Source: JBILVQ01 sp044370375
Lineage (GTDB): Bacteria; Bacteroidota; Bacteroidia; UBA4408
Assembly: GCA_044370375.1 (NCBI GenBank)
Contig: JBILVQ010000193.1
Location: 1-5,707, forward strand
Direction: 5' to 3'
DNA: 5,707 nucleotides
The notes under the pieces were generated by a model. That model had not been told where the DNA came from. It was given only the letters and a program-made list of their open reading frames with translations, and did not search any database. Positions 1 to 5,707 of the stretch are shown here, one piece after another. Each line of letters begins with the position of its first letter. Position 1 is the stretch's first letter. The translations under genes and the position numbers were made by a program.

Positions 1-512
1 ATAATTTGTTGTATGGCATCTATCAGGTTTTGTTGGGCAACATTGGTTGGACCACTAATGCTTCCTCCGGTATTTAAAATGGAATTTCCGCCTTCAATAT
101 CAATATCTAGTCCATCAAATCCATAGGTGTCAATGATTGCGTTCATAGAATTGATAAAAGCATTTTTGTTTTGCTGCGTTGTTAAATCAACCGTAGATGT
201 TGCACCACCTACACTGATAAAAACCTTTTTTCCTTGATTTTGCAAGGCTTGCATCTCCGCCATAAAGGTACTCTGACTAACCACATCGGGTGTGAAGAGC
301 ATCGTCATGTCGGTAGGAGCAGTGGACACCGCAAAGGAAACTTCAATGATATCATACCGTGCATCAATGGCGCTCAAGGGAACATAAGGGGCATTCACAT
401 CGTTCCAATTATGCCAGTAGCCTACCAAAACAGCATTGTTGCTTTGTGTCCATCCATGAAGTTGGAAGAGCAATAAAAAAGCAATGATTCCTTGAGCGAC
501 ATTTGTTTTCAT
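1..512 (-). CDS. Secreted GH18 chitinase, N-terminal part (runs off the left edge)
   Basis: This is a glycoside hydrolase family 18 enzyme that would cleave beta-1,4 linkages in chitin or related N-acetylglucosamine polymers outside the cytoplasm. Reading from the ATG at 512, 170 codons are visible with no stop. Residues 1 to about 24 form a signal peptide (MKTN, a hydrophobic run IIAFLLLF, then WTQS). The mature part opens with VLVGYWHNW (28-36), the first barrel strand. FISVGG (98-103) is the SxGG strand, and FDGLDIDIE (132-140) is the GH18 catalytic DxxDxDxE motif with D133, D136, D138 and the acid/base E140 all present. The order and spacing resemble the Bacillus ChiD-like bacterial branch. 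The C-terminal half of the barrel and any T9SS tail, carbohydrate-binding or Fn3 domains lie outside the window. This is the only ATG near the signal peptide. It is transcribed divergently from the thioredoxin gene. Family assignment is firm. Chitin as the substrate is inferred from family. Confidence 0.93.
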   Translation of the reverse strand, partial: MKTNVAQGIIAFLLLFQLHGWTQSNNAVLVGYWHNWNDVNAPYVPLSAIDARYDIIEVSFAVSTAPTDMTMLFTPDVVSQSTFMAEMQALQNQGKKVFISVGGATSTVDLTTQQNKNAFINSMNAIIDTYGFDGLDIDIEGGNSILNTGGSISGPTNVAQQNLIDAIQQI

Positions 513-548
513 AAAGACCGGAACTTAAGTTGGTGCTGTTGTTTTTAA

Positions 549-556
549 CAAAGATA
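549..556 (-). promoter_or_regulatory. Putative Bacteroidota -7 box for the chitinase gene
   Basis: On the minus strand the sequence is TATCTTTG, matching the Bacteroidota consensus TAnnTTTG. It lies 36 bases upstream of the chitinase ATG, which implies a leader of about 30 bases. No good TTG-type -33 element is seen at the expected 19-21 base spacing, so the call rests on the -7 box and its position. Confidence 0.5.
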
Positions 557-747
557 AAAAAACGAATGCTTTCCGGGGCGCTGGATTCCTTTTTATTAGC
601 ATACAAATTACCGACTCTTCTTCGTAAGGTTGGCTCTATTTTCGTGCCTTCACACCAAAGCCCTGCATCTAGCGCTTCATCCCGTTTTCGATGTTGTTTT
701 GTAACAAGAATTATTGCTTCTGTTACTTTTTTCTCGCTTGGCTTGCT

Positions 748-755
748 TACTTTTG
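748..755 (+). promoter_or_regulatory. Putative Bacteroidota -7 box for the thioredoxin gene
   Basis: TACTTTTG fits TAnnTTTG and lies 38 bases upstream of the ATG at 794, giving a leader of about 30 bases. That is the same geometry as the boxes in front of the chitinase and DUF3494 genes. The -33 element is weak: only pyrimidine-rich sequence is present at the expected distance. Confidence 0.45.
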
Positions 756-793
756 TGCAAAATTTTTGCCTTCAACTCCATAAAGATAAATCC

Positions 794-1390
794 ATGCTGC
801 CTCAGTTTTTTGGTTCTGTAAAAAATTACAATGAATATTTTGAATGGGTGAAAACCCTTGTTGCGGAAGGAAAAACCTCCGGGTTGGAACCCACCGAAGC
901 CCGCATCAATTTCACAGCGCTGAACTTGAAACGCATGGAAAGAATCAACAAAACCTATCAACCCTTTGAGGACTTTTCTACACTCGTGCCTCAATGGACG
1001 CAAAGACAAGTCTGGGTGGCTATTGGCGAAGCTTGGTGCGGTGATTGTGCGCAAAATTATCCGGCCATGGCTAAAATTGCGGCATTGTTTGGCCATAAAA
1101 TTGACCTTCGTTTGATCTCAAGAGATGATAATCCCGAATTCATGCAAAAACATGCAACCAACGGTAGTCTTTCTATTCCCAAATTAATTGCTTTCGATAG
1201 CGAAGGGCATGAGCTGTTCAATTGGGGACCACGTCCCAAACCAGCGCAGGAACTGTTGTTTGCTTGGAAGAAAGATCCGGCCGGAAGGAGCCACGATGAT
1301 TTTGAATTGGAATTGCACACCTGGTATGCCAAGGATAAGTGTAAGGTGCTAGAAAAAGAAATTTTCGATCTGATGCAAAAGTGTCTTTAA
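794..1390 (+). CDS. Thioredoxin family protein with CGDC active site
   Basis: This 198-residue cytoplasmic protein has a thioredoxin fold and belongs to the family found widely in Bacteroidota (Thioredoxin_9-like). It probably acts as a thiol-disulfide reductase or disulfide-handling protein; the partner is unknown. The N-terminal helical part (about 1-60) contains the family-typical stretch EGKTSG and LNLKRMERINKTY. The active site is EAWCGDC (79-85) with C82 and C85. The cis-proline region is SIPK, with P129. The family motif WGPRPKPAQ follows at 144-152, and the C-terminal helix holds the conserved WYAKDK. From memory, many Bacteroidota relatives read WCGDAAQ, lacking the second cysteine, so the intact pair here suggests true redox activity. 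The ATG at 794 was chosen because it matches the usual length, follows an A-rich leader, and has a -7 box 38 bases upstream. The frame is open back to an ATG at 530, but the extra 88 residues look unlike the family. Confidence 0.88.
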   Translation: MLPQFFGSVKNYNEYFEWVKTLVAEGKTSGLEPTEARINFTALNLKRMERINKTYQPFEDFSTLVPQWTQRQVWVAIGEAWCGDCAQNYPAMAKIAALFGHKIDLRLISRDDNPEFMQKHATNGSLSIPKLIAFDSEGHELFNWGPRPKPAQELLFAWKKDPAGRSHDDFELELHTWYAKDKCKVLEKEIFDLMQKCL

Positions 1391-1403
1391 GGCAAAACAT
1401 TGT

Positions 1404-1424
1404 AATGGTTTTCATGCAACCATT
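1404..1424. terminator. Weak hairpin between convergent genes
   Basis: AATGGTT (1404-1410) and AACCATT (1418-1424) form a perfect 7-base-pair stem with a 7-base loop, 13 bases after the thioredoxin stop and 35 bases past the yeiH stop. It is symmetric and could serve both convergent genes. The stem is AT-rich and no clean U-run follows on either strand, so it is a weak candidate. Confidence 0.25.
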
Positions 1425-1458
1425 TGCAGAAGCCATCAACCAAAATTGGGTTTTTGCT

Positions 1459-2436
1459 TTATACCAATAGCATCAGCAGAATCAACAATAACAACTGTAC
1501 CCCGAAAACTATCAGACCAAACCAAACTCCTTTTTGTCCTGATTGCAACAATTGTTTGAAGCTTACTTTCATTCCAATGGCAGCCATGGCAATGGTTAGA
1601 ATAATCTTTCCTGTTTCTTCCATAACCTTCAAAAATGATTCAGGAAAGTGAACCATCGAACTAAGAATCGTTATTCCAATAAAGCTCCACAAATACCAAG
1701 GCAATGAAAAATGCTCTTTCCAATTGCTTACATTTTTCCTGTTGAGTAAATAGTTAAAGAAAATGAGGGCAGGAGATAACAAAGCAACCCTTGCCAATTT
1801 GATGGTGATGGCTGATTCTCCAATTGCTTGTCCCATCGTGTAACCGGCTCCTACAACATTGCCTACAGAATGCAATGATCCTCCAATCAGCAGGCCCGCT
1901 TGTAAATGGCTTAAATCAAATTTTACCAATAGCAAGGGAAGCACAATCATGCCAAGGGTGCCAAATAAATTCACAACAGCCATGGCAATGCCAACATCGT
2001 CTTTGTTTTTACTCACCCCCGGAGCCAGGGCTGCTATGGCCGATGAACCGCAAATGGTGGTCCCGAAACCAATGAGCCAGCCGGTTGAACCCGGACAATT
2101 TATTTTTTTTGATAAATAATAAGTAAAGAGCAACAGCACAAAAACCATCACGGCAATTACACTAAAACTCATTATGCCCAGTGCCGCAATGTGTTTATAA
2201 TTGATGCTGAAAGCCAAAAAAAGTATGGATAATTCAAGCAATTTACCACTGGTAAATCCTATACCGGATTTGAAATTGTCAGGGATGTTGACAAGATTCC
2301 CTACCAAAATACCCAACAACAAAGCCAGTAAAATACTGTTGAAGGAAGAGGGAAAAAATGGTGCAAGAAAAAAGGCGCTGAGCCCAATGAGGAGTGAAAG
2401 AACAATACCTCTGATTTCCTTTGCCAACAACCCCAT
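1459..2436 (-). CDS. YeiH/UPF0324 family membrane protein, putative sulfate exporter
   Basis: This 325-residue inner-membrane protein belongs to the YeiH / Cons_hypoth698 (UPF0324) family, annotated as putative sulfate exporters. The substrate is not well established for the family. About ten or eleven hydrophobic segments can be read, at roughly 11-29, 33-50, 66-80, 86-108, 118-138, 147-171, 180-198, 214-231, 246-262, 275-291 and 303-325. Two family signatures are clear: FGTTICGSSAIAALAPG (124-140) and GGSLHSVGNVVGAG (185-198), whose small residues and H189 mark the conserved re-entrant core regions. Length matches the family. The ATG directly abuts the stop of the rhodanese gene (taaATG), so the two are almost certainly one transcript and probably translationally coupled. 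A rhodanese partner supports a role in moving an oxidised sulfur compound. It converges on the thioredoxin gene across 68 bases. The family call is strong; the transported compound is inference. Confidence 0.9.
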   Translation of the reverse strand: MGLLAKEIRGIVLSLLIGLSAFFLAPFFPSSFNSILLALLLGILVGNLVNIPDNFKSGIGFTSGKLLELSILFLAFSINYKHIAALGIMSFSVIAVMVFVLLLFTYYLSKKINCPGSTGWLIGFGTTICGSSAIAALAPGVSKNKDDVGIAMAVVNLFGTLGMIVLPLLLVKFDLSHLQAGLLIGGSLHSVGNVVGAGYTMGQAIGESAITIKLARVALLSPALIFFNYLLNRKNVSNWKEHFSLPWYLWSFIGITILSSMVHFPESFLKVMEETGKIILTIAMAAIGMKVSFKQLLQSGQKGVWFGLIVFGVQLLLLILLMLLV

Positions 2437-2841
2437 TTATTTTTTTACAATTTCTCCCTTCCAGTTGCTGATGCCTCCTTTCAGGTTATAAACTTTGGTG
2501 AAACCTTTGCTGATCATGTATTGAGCCGCATTGCTGCTTCTTGCGCCACTTCTGCAATATACCAAATAGGTTTTGTTTGTATCCAATGCTGCAATTTTAG
2601 CCGCGAAATCCGGAGCATTTACATCCGCAAAAACTACCGCCCCCTTGATAACTCCTTGGGCTGTTTCTTCCGGTGTGCGAACATCGATCACCACCACTTT
2701 TTTGTCTTTCTGCAGTTGAAGAAATTCTTCCTGTCCAATGTTGTTTACGGTCTTTCCTTGGGCACTTACCAAGGACTGAAATGTCAACATTAACAGACTT
2801 AGCAATAAGAAGGAACCTTTTAGTGAATGAGATATTTTCAT
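2437..2841 (-). CDS. Exported single-domain rhodanese-like protein
   Basis: This 134-residue protein is a single rhodanese domain behind a signal peptide. Rhodaneses transfer sulfane sulfur through a cysteine persulfide; the donor and acceptor here are unknown. From the ATG at 2841, residues 1 to about 28 are a signal peptide (MKISHSLKG, a hydrophobic run LLLSLLMLTF, then VSAQG) with no lipobox cysteine, so a soluble periplasmic location is likely. The domain shows VVVIDVRTPEE (49-59), the active-site loop YCRSGARS (95-102) with catalytic C96, and the closing GGISNWKGE (122-130). The reading frame is open six codons further upstream to a TTG at 2859, but 2841 is the first ATG and starts cleanly at the signal peptide. 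It is the first gene of the operon with the YeiH-type exporter, and its TAA abuts that gene's ATG. This pairing suggests sulfur handling at the envelope. Single-domain rhodaneses are promiscuous, so specificity cannot be read from sequence. Confidence 0.9.
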   Translation of the reverse strand: MKISHSLKGSFLLLSLLMLTFQSLVSAQGKTVNNIGQEEFLQLQKDKKVVVIDVRTPEETAQGVIKGAVVFADVNAPDFAAKIAALDTNKTYLVYCRSGARSSNAAQYMISKGFTKVYNLKGGISNWKGEIVKK

Positions 2842-2923
2842 GTTTTTGTTTTGCTGCAAAGGTCAAATGATAATCTTTTTTTAGCGGTAACATTGGTTAC
2901 ATTCATGGGCATTATTTCTGTTT

Positions 2924-2954
2924 CAAAGGTAATGAAATAAAAAAACGAGGCAAC
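2924..2954 (-). promoter_or_regulatory. Putative promoter of the rhodanese-yeiH operon
   Basis: On the minus strand a GTTG (-33-like, 2951-2954) is followed after 19 bases by TACCTTTG (2924-2931), matching the Bacteroidota pattern TTG-N19-TAnnTTTG. The implied start lies about 75 bases upstream of the ATG at 2841. The -33 element overlaps the arm of the upstream gene's terminator, so the two signals are packed together. Other imperfect -7-like stretches occur closer to the gene (2857-2864 and 2864-2872), but they fit the consensus less well. Confidence 0.5.
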
Positions 2955-2976
2955 CGCCTGTTGGTGATTGCCCCGT
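2938..2976 (-). terminator. Rho-independent terminator of the DUF3494 gene
   Basis: On the minus strand ACGGGGCAA (2976-2968) pairs with TTGCCTCGT (2953-2945) as a 9-base-pair stem with one G-U pair and a 14-base loop. A run of T follows immediately (2945-2939). It lies 21 bases beyond the stop of the DUF3494 gene and separates it from the rhodanese operon downstream on the same strand. Confidence 0.82.
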
Positions 2977-2996
2977 CCCTTAAGGAATGTTGTTTA

Positions 2997-4619
2997 TTAA
3001 TCAACCACTACTTTTCCTTTTTGCAAAATACGGTTGCTTTCCGATAGGGTGTAATAATAGACTCCTTTCGAAAGCGCTGTGATATCAAGTACTGTAATGC
3101 TTTTGTTTAAAGTGCTGCTCAACACCTTCATCCCTAAAGTATTATAGAAGCTAATGTCAAGGCCTAACTTACTTTCTTCTTCCGACAAGGTGAGCGTAAG
3201 AAATCCTTTGGATGGATTAGGAAATATGCTGATTCCGGCATTGCCTTTCTTTTCGGCTATTCCTACGGTTCCCGGGCAATTCAGCGGAATGTTGGGTGCA
3301 ACAATCAACATGGCATTGGTGGCAATGGATCCGTTGGTGGTCATTACACGGCCATCAATGATTGAACCTTGTTGCAAATTACTGGTAACACTGTTGTTGG
3401 CAATGATGGTTCCGCGCAGATAACTGCCGGTACTAACGGTCATGGCTCCTTCTACCTGCCAGTAAACATTTCCGGATAATGCACCATTGATTAATTTTAT
3501 AGAAGCATTGGGTAATGCAGTAAAGTTGCCGATAATCCTAATAACAAAAATAGCATTTCCATTGCCCATCGCATCCAATACTAGGGTGTCGCTAAGGGTG
3601 GTAGCACCATTGATTAAATAGGTATGTGGGGTTAACATCAAGCCCATGCCCAATTGGTTGGGATAAAGCAATTCAATATCATAACTTAATCCGTTCAAAT
3701 AGGCGTAAACATTGGCCAAATCAGTGGCACAAGATACCGTGCTGGGGTTGGGCAAGTAATGCAAAACACCGTTCACCAATGATGAGTCAAAGCCTGTGGT
3801 AGGACCGCTGTTGCCGCCTACATCACCTGTAACATTGGTTACCCCAGTGTTTGAAATGCTACCATTGGACGAAAACAAAGCAAAACATTTTGAAGTGGCA
3901 AGGTTGGGTGCAGTTGGTCCGCTAAGGGTTGGCGTTCCACAGCCAAGGGGTGTAAAGGCAAATACTTCGTTTAAGGTAATAAGTCCGCCTGTGCTAAAAA
4001 TTCTTCCATCAAGGGTATCACCTGCACTCAGGTTAATATCGGCATTGTTGGCAATCATGGTTCCTTTCATGCTAGTACCCGGTGCTAAAAGAATAAATCC
4101 TTCTACTTTCCAGAAAACATTGCAAGAGTGCGCGCCATTGATGGTCACGATATTTGCATTGGCAGTGCTGATGAGCGAACCATCAATTTGAAAAATAAAA
4201 ATTGAATTCGGATTACCTTGTCCGTCTAGAATCAAGGTTTGATTTAAGTTAGCGGAGTTGTTGATGGAATGAACACCTGCATTCAGCGTGGCGCCATTGC
4301 CCAGGTTTACCGAGGGAAAAGAATTGGGTGTTGCAGCATCCAGTTGGTTGTAGGCACTTTGAACATCAATGGCGCACTGAATAGCCTGTGGTGTTCCATC
4401 TGCCATTTGTCCGTTCACATTGCCAAATCCATTGCTCGCTCCTCCATTGGTACCGATGTTACCGGTATAGTAGGAGAGGCCGGTATTAGAAACATTTCCT
4501 TGTGCCGAAAAAACGACAAAATTGCCGGCACTTCCGAGATTCGGAGCCTGAGCGTTTCCCTCAGATGGCGCGGTAAATAGGCTGATGGCGGTTAAGCCGA
4601 GAAGGGTAAATTTTTTCAT
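2997..4619 (-). CDS. Secreted tandem DUF3494 (ice-binding-like) protein with T9SS tail
   Basis: This 540-residue protein would be exported to the periplasm and then secreted or attached at the surface by the type IX system. Residues 1 to about 24 are a signal peptide (MKKFTLLGL, ending GNAQA). Two DUF3494 domains follow, at about 26-225 and 238-442. Each starts with a FSxxGxxSNTG-type strand (37-47 and 249-259) followed by TGNIG/TGDVG (52-56, 264-268). Each later carries NVFW/NVYW (167-170, 384-387), KGTMIANN/RGTIIANN (185-192, 402-409) and LDGR/IDGR (203-206, 421-424), as expected of the beta-solenoid. The C-terminus (about 463-540) has ISIFPNPSKG and ends with YYYTLSESNRILQKGKVVV, a type A T9SS sorting domain. 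DUF3494 includes antifreeze and ice-adhesion proteins, but many members come from organisms without ice exposure and probably act as adhesins; ice binding cannot be claimed here. C82 and C166 of domain 1 could form a disulfide. Domain 2 keeps only the first (C297). It is probably monocistronic, with its own promoter and terminator. Confidence 0.9.
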   Translation of the reverse strand: MKKFTLLGLTAISLFTAPSEGNAQAPNLGSAGNFVVFSAQGNVSNTGLSYYTGNIGTNGGASNGFGNVNGQMADGTPQAIQCAIDVQSAYNQLDAATPNSFPSVNLGNGATLNAGVHSINNSANLNQTLILDGQGNPNSIFIFQIDGSLISTANANIVTINGAHSCNVFWKVEGFILLAPGTSMKGTMIANNADINLSAGDTLDGRIFSTGGLITLNEVFAFTPLGCGTPTLSGPTAPNLATSKCFALFSSNGSISNTGVTNVTGDVGGNSGPTTGFDSSLVNGVLHYLPNPSTVSCATDLANVYAYLNGLSYDIELLYPNQLGMGLMLTPHTYLINGATTLSDTLVLDAMGNGNAIFVIRIIGNFTALPNASIKLINGALSGNVYWQVEGAMTVSTGSYLRGTIIANNSVTSNLQQGSIIDGRVMTTNGSIATNAMLIVAPNIPLNCPGTVGIAEKKGNAGISIFPNPSKGFLTLTLSEEESKLGLDISFYNTLGMKVLSSTLNKSITVLDITALSKGVYYYTLSESNRILQKGKVVVD

Positions 4620-4653
4620 TGTTGGATTAAATGGATGATTAAATTGATCGCAA

Positions 4654-4661
4654 CAAAGGTA
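4654..4661 (-). promoter_or_regulatory. Putative Bacteroidota -7 box for the DUF3494 gene
   Basis: TACCTTTG on the minus strand fits TAnnTTTG and is identical to the box of the rhodanese operon. It lies 34 bases upstream of the ATG at 4619, giving a leader of about 28 bases. No convincing -33 TTG is found at 19-21 bases. The spacer region instead holds the GC-rich hairpin at 4663-4684. Confidence 0.5.
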
Positions 4662-4662
4662 A

Positions 4663-4684
4663 AACCCGCCTATGCCCGCGGGTT
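4663..4684 (-). terminator. Possible weak terminator downstream of ribBA
   Basis: On the minus strand AACCCGC and GCGGGTT form a perfect 7-base-pair GC-rich stem around an 8-base loop, about 90 bases past the ribBA stop. Only a short T stretch follows, partly shared with the stem, and the hairpin overlaps the spacer of the DUF3494 promoter. It could equally be a regulatory inverted repeat at that promoter. Confidence 0.3.
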
Positions 4685-4771
4685 ACACGGAAAAAATATG
4701 CTTTGGATATATCTTCTATTTCCTGCTCATTGAGGAGTGGTTGAGCGGAATTTTCGGCAATGCCTGAACCC

Positions 4772-5707
4772 TTACTTTTTCCCCAACTTCAAGGAGTGAC
4801 CCATTTTATTTTTTTTGGTCAGCAGGTAATTTTCATTGTGGGCGTTCGAGGCTATTTCGATGGAAACGGTTTCAACAATTTCTAATCCGTAACCAATCAA
4901 GCCTGCTCTTTTTTTCGGATTGTTGGACATCAATCTGATTTTAGAAACGCCTAGGTCGCGCAAAATCTGAGCCCCTAAACCATAGTCTCTTTCATCCATT
5001 TTAAAGCCCAATTGTAAGTTGGCTTCAACCGTGTCAAGGCCCTGTTCCTGCAGTTTGTAGGCTTTTAATTTGTTCAATAATCCTATGCCGCGCCCTTCTT
5101 GGTTCATGTATAAAATAACACCTTTGCCCGCTTCTTCCACCATTTCCATGGCTTTGTGCAATTGTGGTCCGCAATCGCATCGGCATGATCCAAATATATC
5201 TCCGGTTAAACAGCTGGAATGCACTCTTACCAAAATGGTTTCATGCTCATCCCAACTACCCTTGATCAAAGCCAAATGATCTTGTCCGGTAGATTTATGA
5301 CGATAGGCCACCAATTGAAAATCTCCCCATTGCGTGGGCAATTCAACACTCACTTGTTTTTCAACCAATGAATCGAATTTCAAACGATAGGCAATCAAAT
5401 CTTTGATGCTGACAATTTTCAAATCGAATTTTTTGGCTATCAGCAGCAAATCAGGCAAACGGGCCATGCTGCCATCTTCGTTCATGATTTCTACAATCAC
5501 GCCTGCGGGCTCAAAGCCTGCCAAACGCGCTAAATCAATGGCTGCTTCCGTATGTCCTGCCCTGCGCAATACACCTTCTCTTTTGGCCCTTAAGGGAAAT
5601 ATATGTCCCGGCTTGCCCAACTCCTCCGGTTTAATGGATGGGTCTATCAAAGCCTGTATGGTCTTTGAACGATCAGAGGCAGAAATCCCTGTAGTACATC
5701 CATAGCC
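4772..5707 (-). CDS. ribBA: RibBA: DHBP synthase / GTP cyclohydrolase II (N-terminus beyond the right edge)
   Basis: This bifunctional cytoplasmic enzyme carries out two entry steps of riboflavin biosynthesis: ribulose 5-phosphate to 3,4-dihydroxy-2-butanone 4-phosphate (RibB half), and GTP to the diaminopyrimidine intermediate plus formate (RibA half). The frame is open to the window edge, and 311 residues are visible; roughly 90 are missing compared with the usual length of about 400. In visible numbering, the RibB part shows CTTGISASDR (4-13), GHIFPLRA (34-41) and GHTEAAIDLARLAG (51-64), including the conserved HTEA. The RibA part, from about 115, carries the zinc cysteines C166, C177 and C179 in SSCLTG and CRCDCGPQL. 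It also has NQEGRGIGL (202-210), DTVEANLQLG, DYGLGAQIL and MSNNPKK. An internal TTG at 5650 should not be taken as the start, because strongly conserved DHBP synthase sequence lies upstream of it. The end, GHSLKLGKK, is normal for the family. Confidence 0.96.
   Translation of the reverse strand, partial: GYGCTTGISASDRSKTIQALIDPSIKPEELGKPGHIFPLRAKREGVLRRAGHTEAAIDLARLAGFEPAGVIVEIMNEDGSMARLPDLLLIAKKFDLKIVSIKDLIAYRLKFDSLVEKQVSVELPTQWGDFQLVAYRHKSTGQDHLALIKGSWDEHETILVRVHSSCLTGDIFGSCRCDCGPQLHKAMEMVEEAGKGVILYMNQEGRGIGLLNKLKAYKLQEQGLDTVEANLQLGFKMDERDYGLGAQILRDLGVSKIRLMSNNPKKRAGLIGYGLEIVETVSIEIASNAHNENYLLTKKNKMGHSLKLGKK

Larger units (their letters stand above)
513..793. other. Divergent intergenic region, chitinase / thioredoxin
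   Basis: These 281 bases separate two divergently transcribed genes and carry one putative -7 box facing each way (549-556 minus, 748-755 plus). The roughly 190 bases between the boxes hold no recognisable operator, only a small imperfect hairpin around TTGTT/AACAA near 694-707. The plus strand here is T-rich and happens to be open in the thioredoxin frame from an ATG at 530. I do not treat that stretch as coding, for the reasons given under the thioredoxin gene. Confidence 0.6.

Noticed and set aside
234..476. An 80-codon plus-strand ORF within the chitinase region.
   Set aside because: It is antisense to a confidently identified GH18 gene with signal peptide and catalytic motif, and its own translation shows no domain.
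2842..2859. An upstream start (TTG at 2859) for the rhodanese.
   Set aside because: It is not an ATG and adds a polar stretch (QQNKN) before the signal peptide; the ATG at 2841 gives a standard signal peptide.
3397..4070. Similar nucleotide segments about 650 bases apart (for example around 3399-3416 and 4048-4065) that might be direct repeats of a mobile element.
   Set aside because: They encode the matching GTIIANN/GTMIANN strands of the two DUF3494 domains, so domain duplication explains them.
3796..4191. A 131-codon plus-strand ORF opposite the DUF3494 gene.
   Set aside because: It is the antisense shadow of a repeat-rich gene whose composition leaves the opposite frame open; it has no start signals or recognisable domain.
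4672..4767. A 31-codon plus-strand ORF (ATG at 4672, TGA at 4765-4767) with a hydrophobic middle, a possible small membrane protein.
   Set aside because: It has no plausible promoter or well-spaced ribosome binding site, lies antisense to a promoter region, and is too short to judge from sequence alone.
4639..4785. A frame open in the +1 register across the ribBA stop, after an A-run (GGGGAAAAAG), that would extend RibBA by more than 40 residues through programmed frameshifting.
   Set aside because: RibBA already ends at a normal family C-terminus, the extension resembles no known domain, and the region holds the promoter and hairpin of the next gene. Open length of this size is plausible by chance.

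Overview
The window reads as chromosomal DNA from a member of the Bacteroidota that uses the type IX secretion system (T9SS), probably from the Chitinophagales, Sphingobacteriales or a related group. The evidence is a C-terminal T9SS sorting domain on a large secreted protein, four putative -7 boxes of the Bacteroidota form TAnnTTTG, A-rich leaders without strong Shine-Dalgarno sequences, and gene families (a ChiD-like GH18 chitinase, a WGPRP-type thioredoxin, a DUF3494 protein) that are common in this phylum. The taxon below phylum is inference.

Layout from left to right. (1) 1-512, minus: the N-terminal part of a secreted GH18 chitinase, running off the left edge. (2) 513-793: a divergent intergenic region with one putative promoter in each direction. 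(3) 794-1390, plus: a cytoplasmic thioredoxin-fold protein with an intact CGDC active site. (4) 1391-1458: a short convergent gap with a weak hairpin. (5) 2841-1459, minus: a two-gene operon in which an exported single-domain rhodanese is followed directly (taaATG) by a YeiH/UPF0324 membrane protein, the putative sulfate exporter family. (6) 2938-2976: a strong rho-independent terminator. (7) 4619-2997, minus: a 540-residue secreted protein made of two tandem DUF3494 (ice-binding-like) domains and a T9SS tail. (8) 4620-4771: an intergenic region with a promoter and a weak hairpin. (9) 5707-4772, minus: most of ribBA, the bifunctional riboflavin biosynthesis enzyme, with its N-terminus beyond the right edge.

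Functionally this is a mixed chromosomal segment and not one pathway. The rhodanese and YeiH genes form a real unit, probably handling sulfur species at the envelope. The chitinase and the DUF3494 protein are separate secreted products, for polymer degradation and for surface or adhesin-like roles. RibBA and the thioredoxin are housekeeping. No mobile elements, CRISPR arrays, tRNAs or rRNAs were seen. I found no convincing undescribed system. The points most worth a second look are the exported rhodanese-YeiH pair, the tandem DUF3494 architecture with asymmetric cysteines, and the long open frame upstream of the thioredoxin start.
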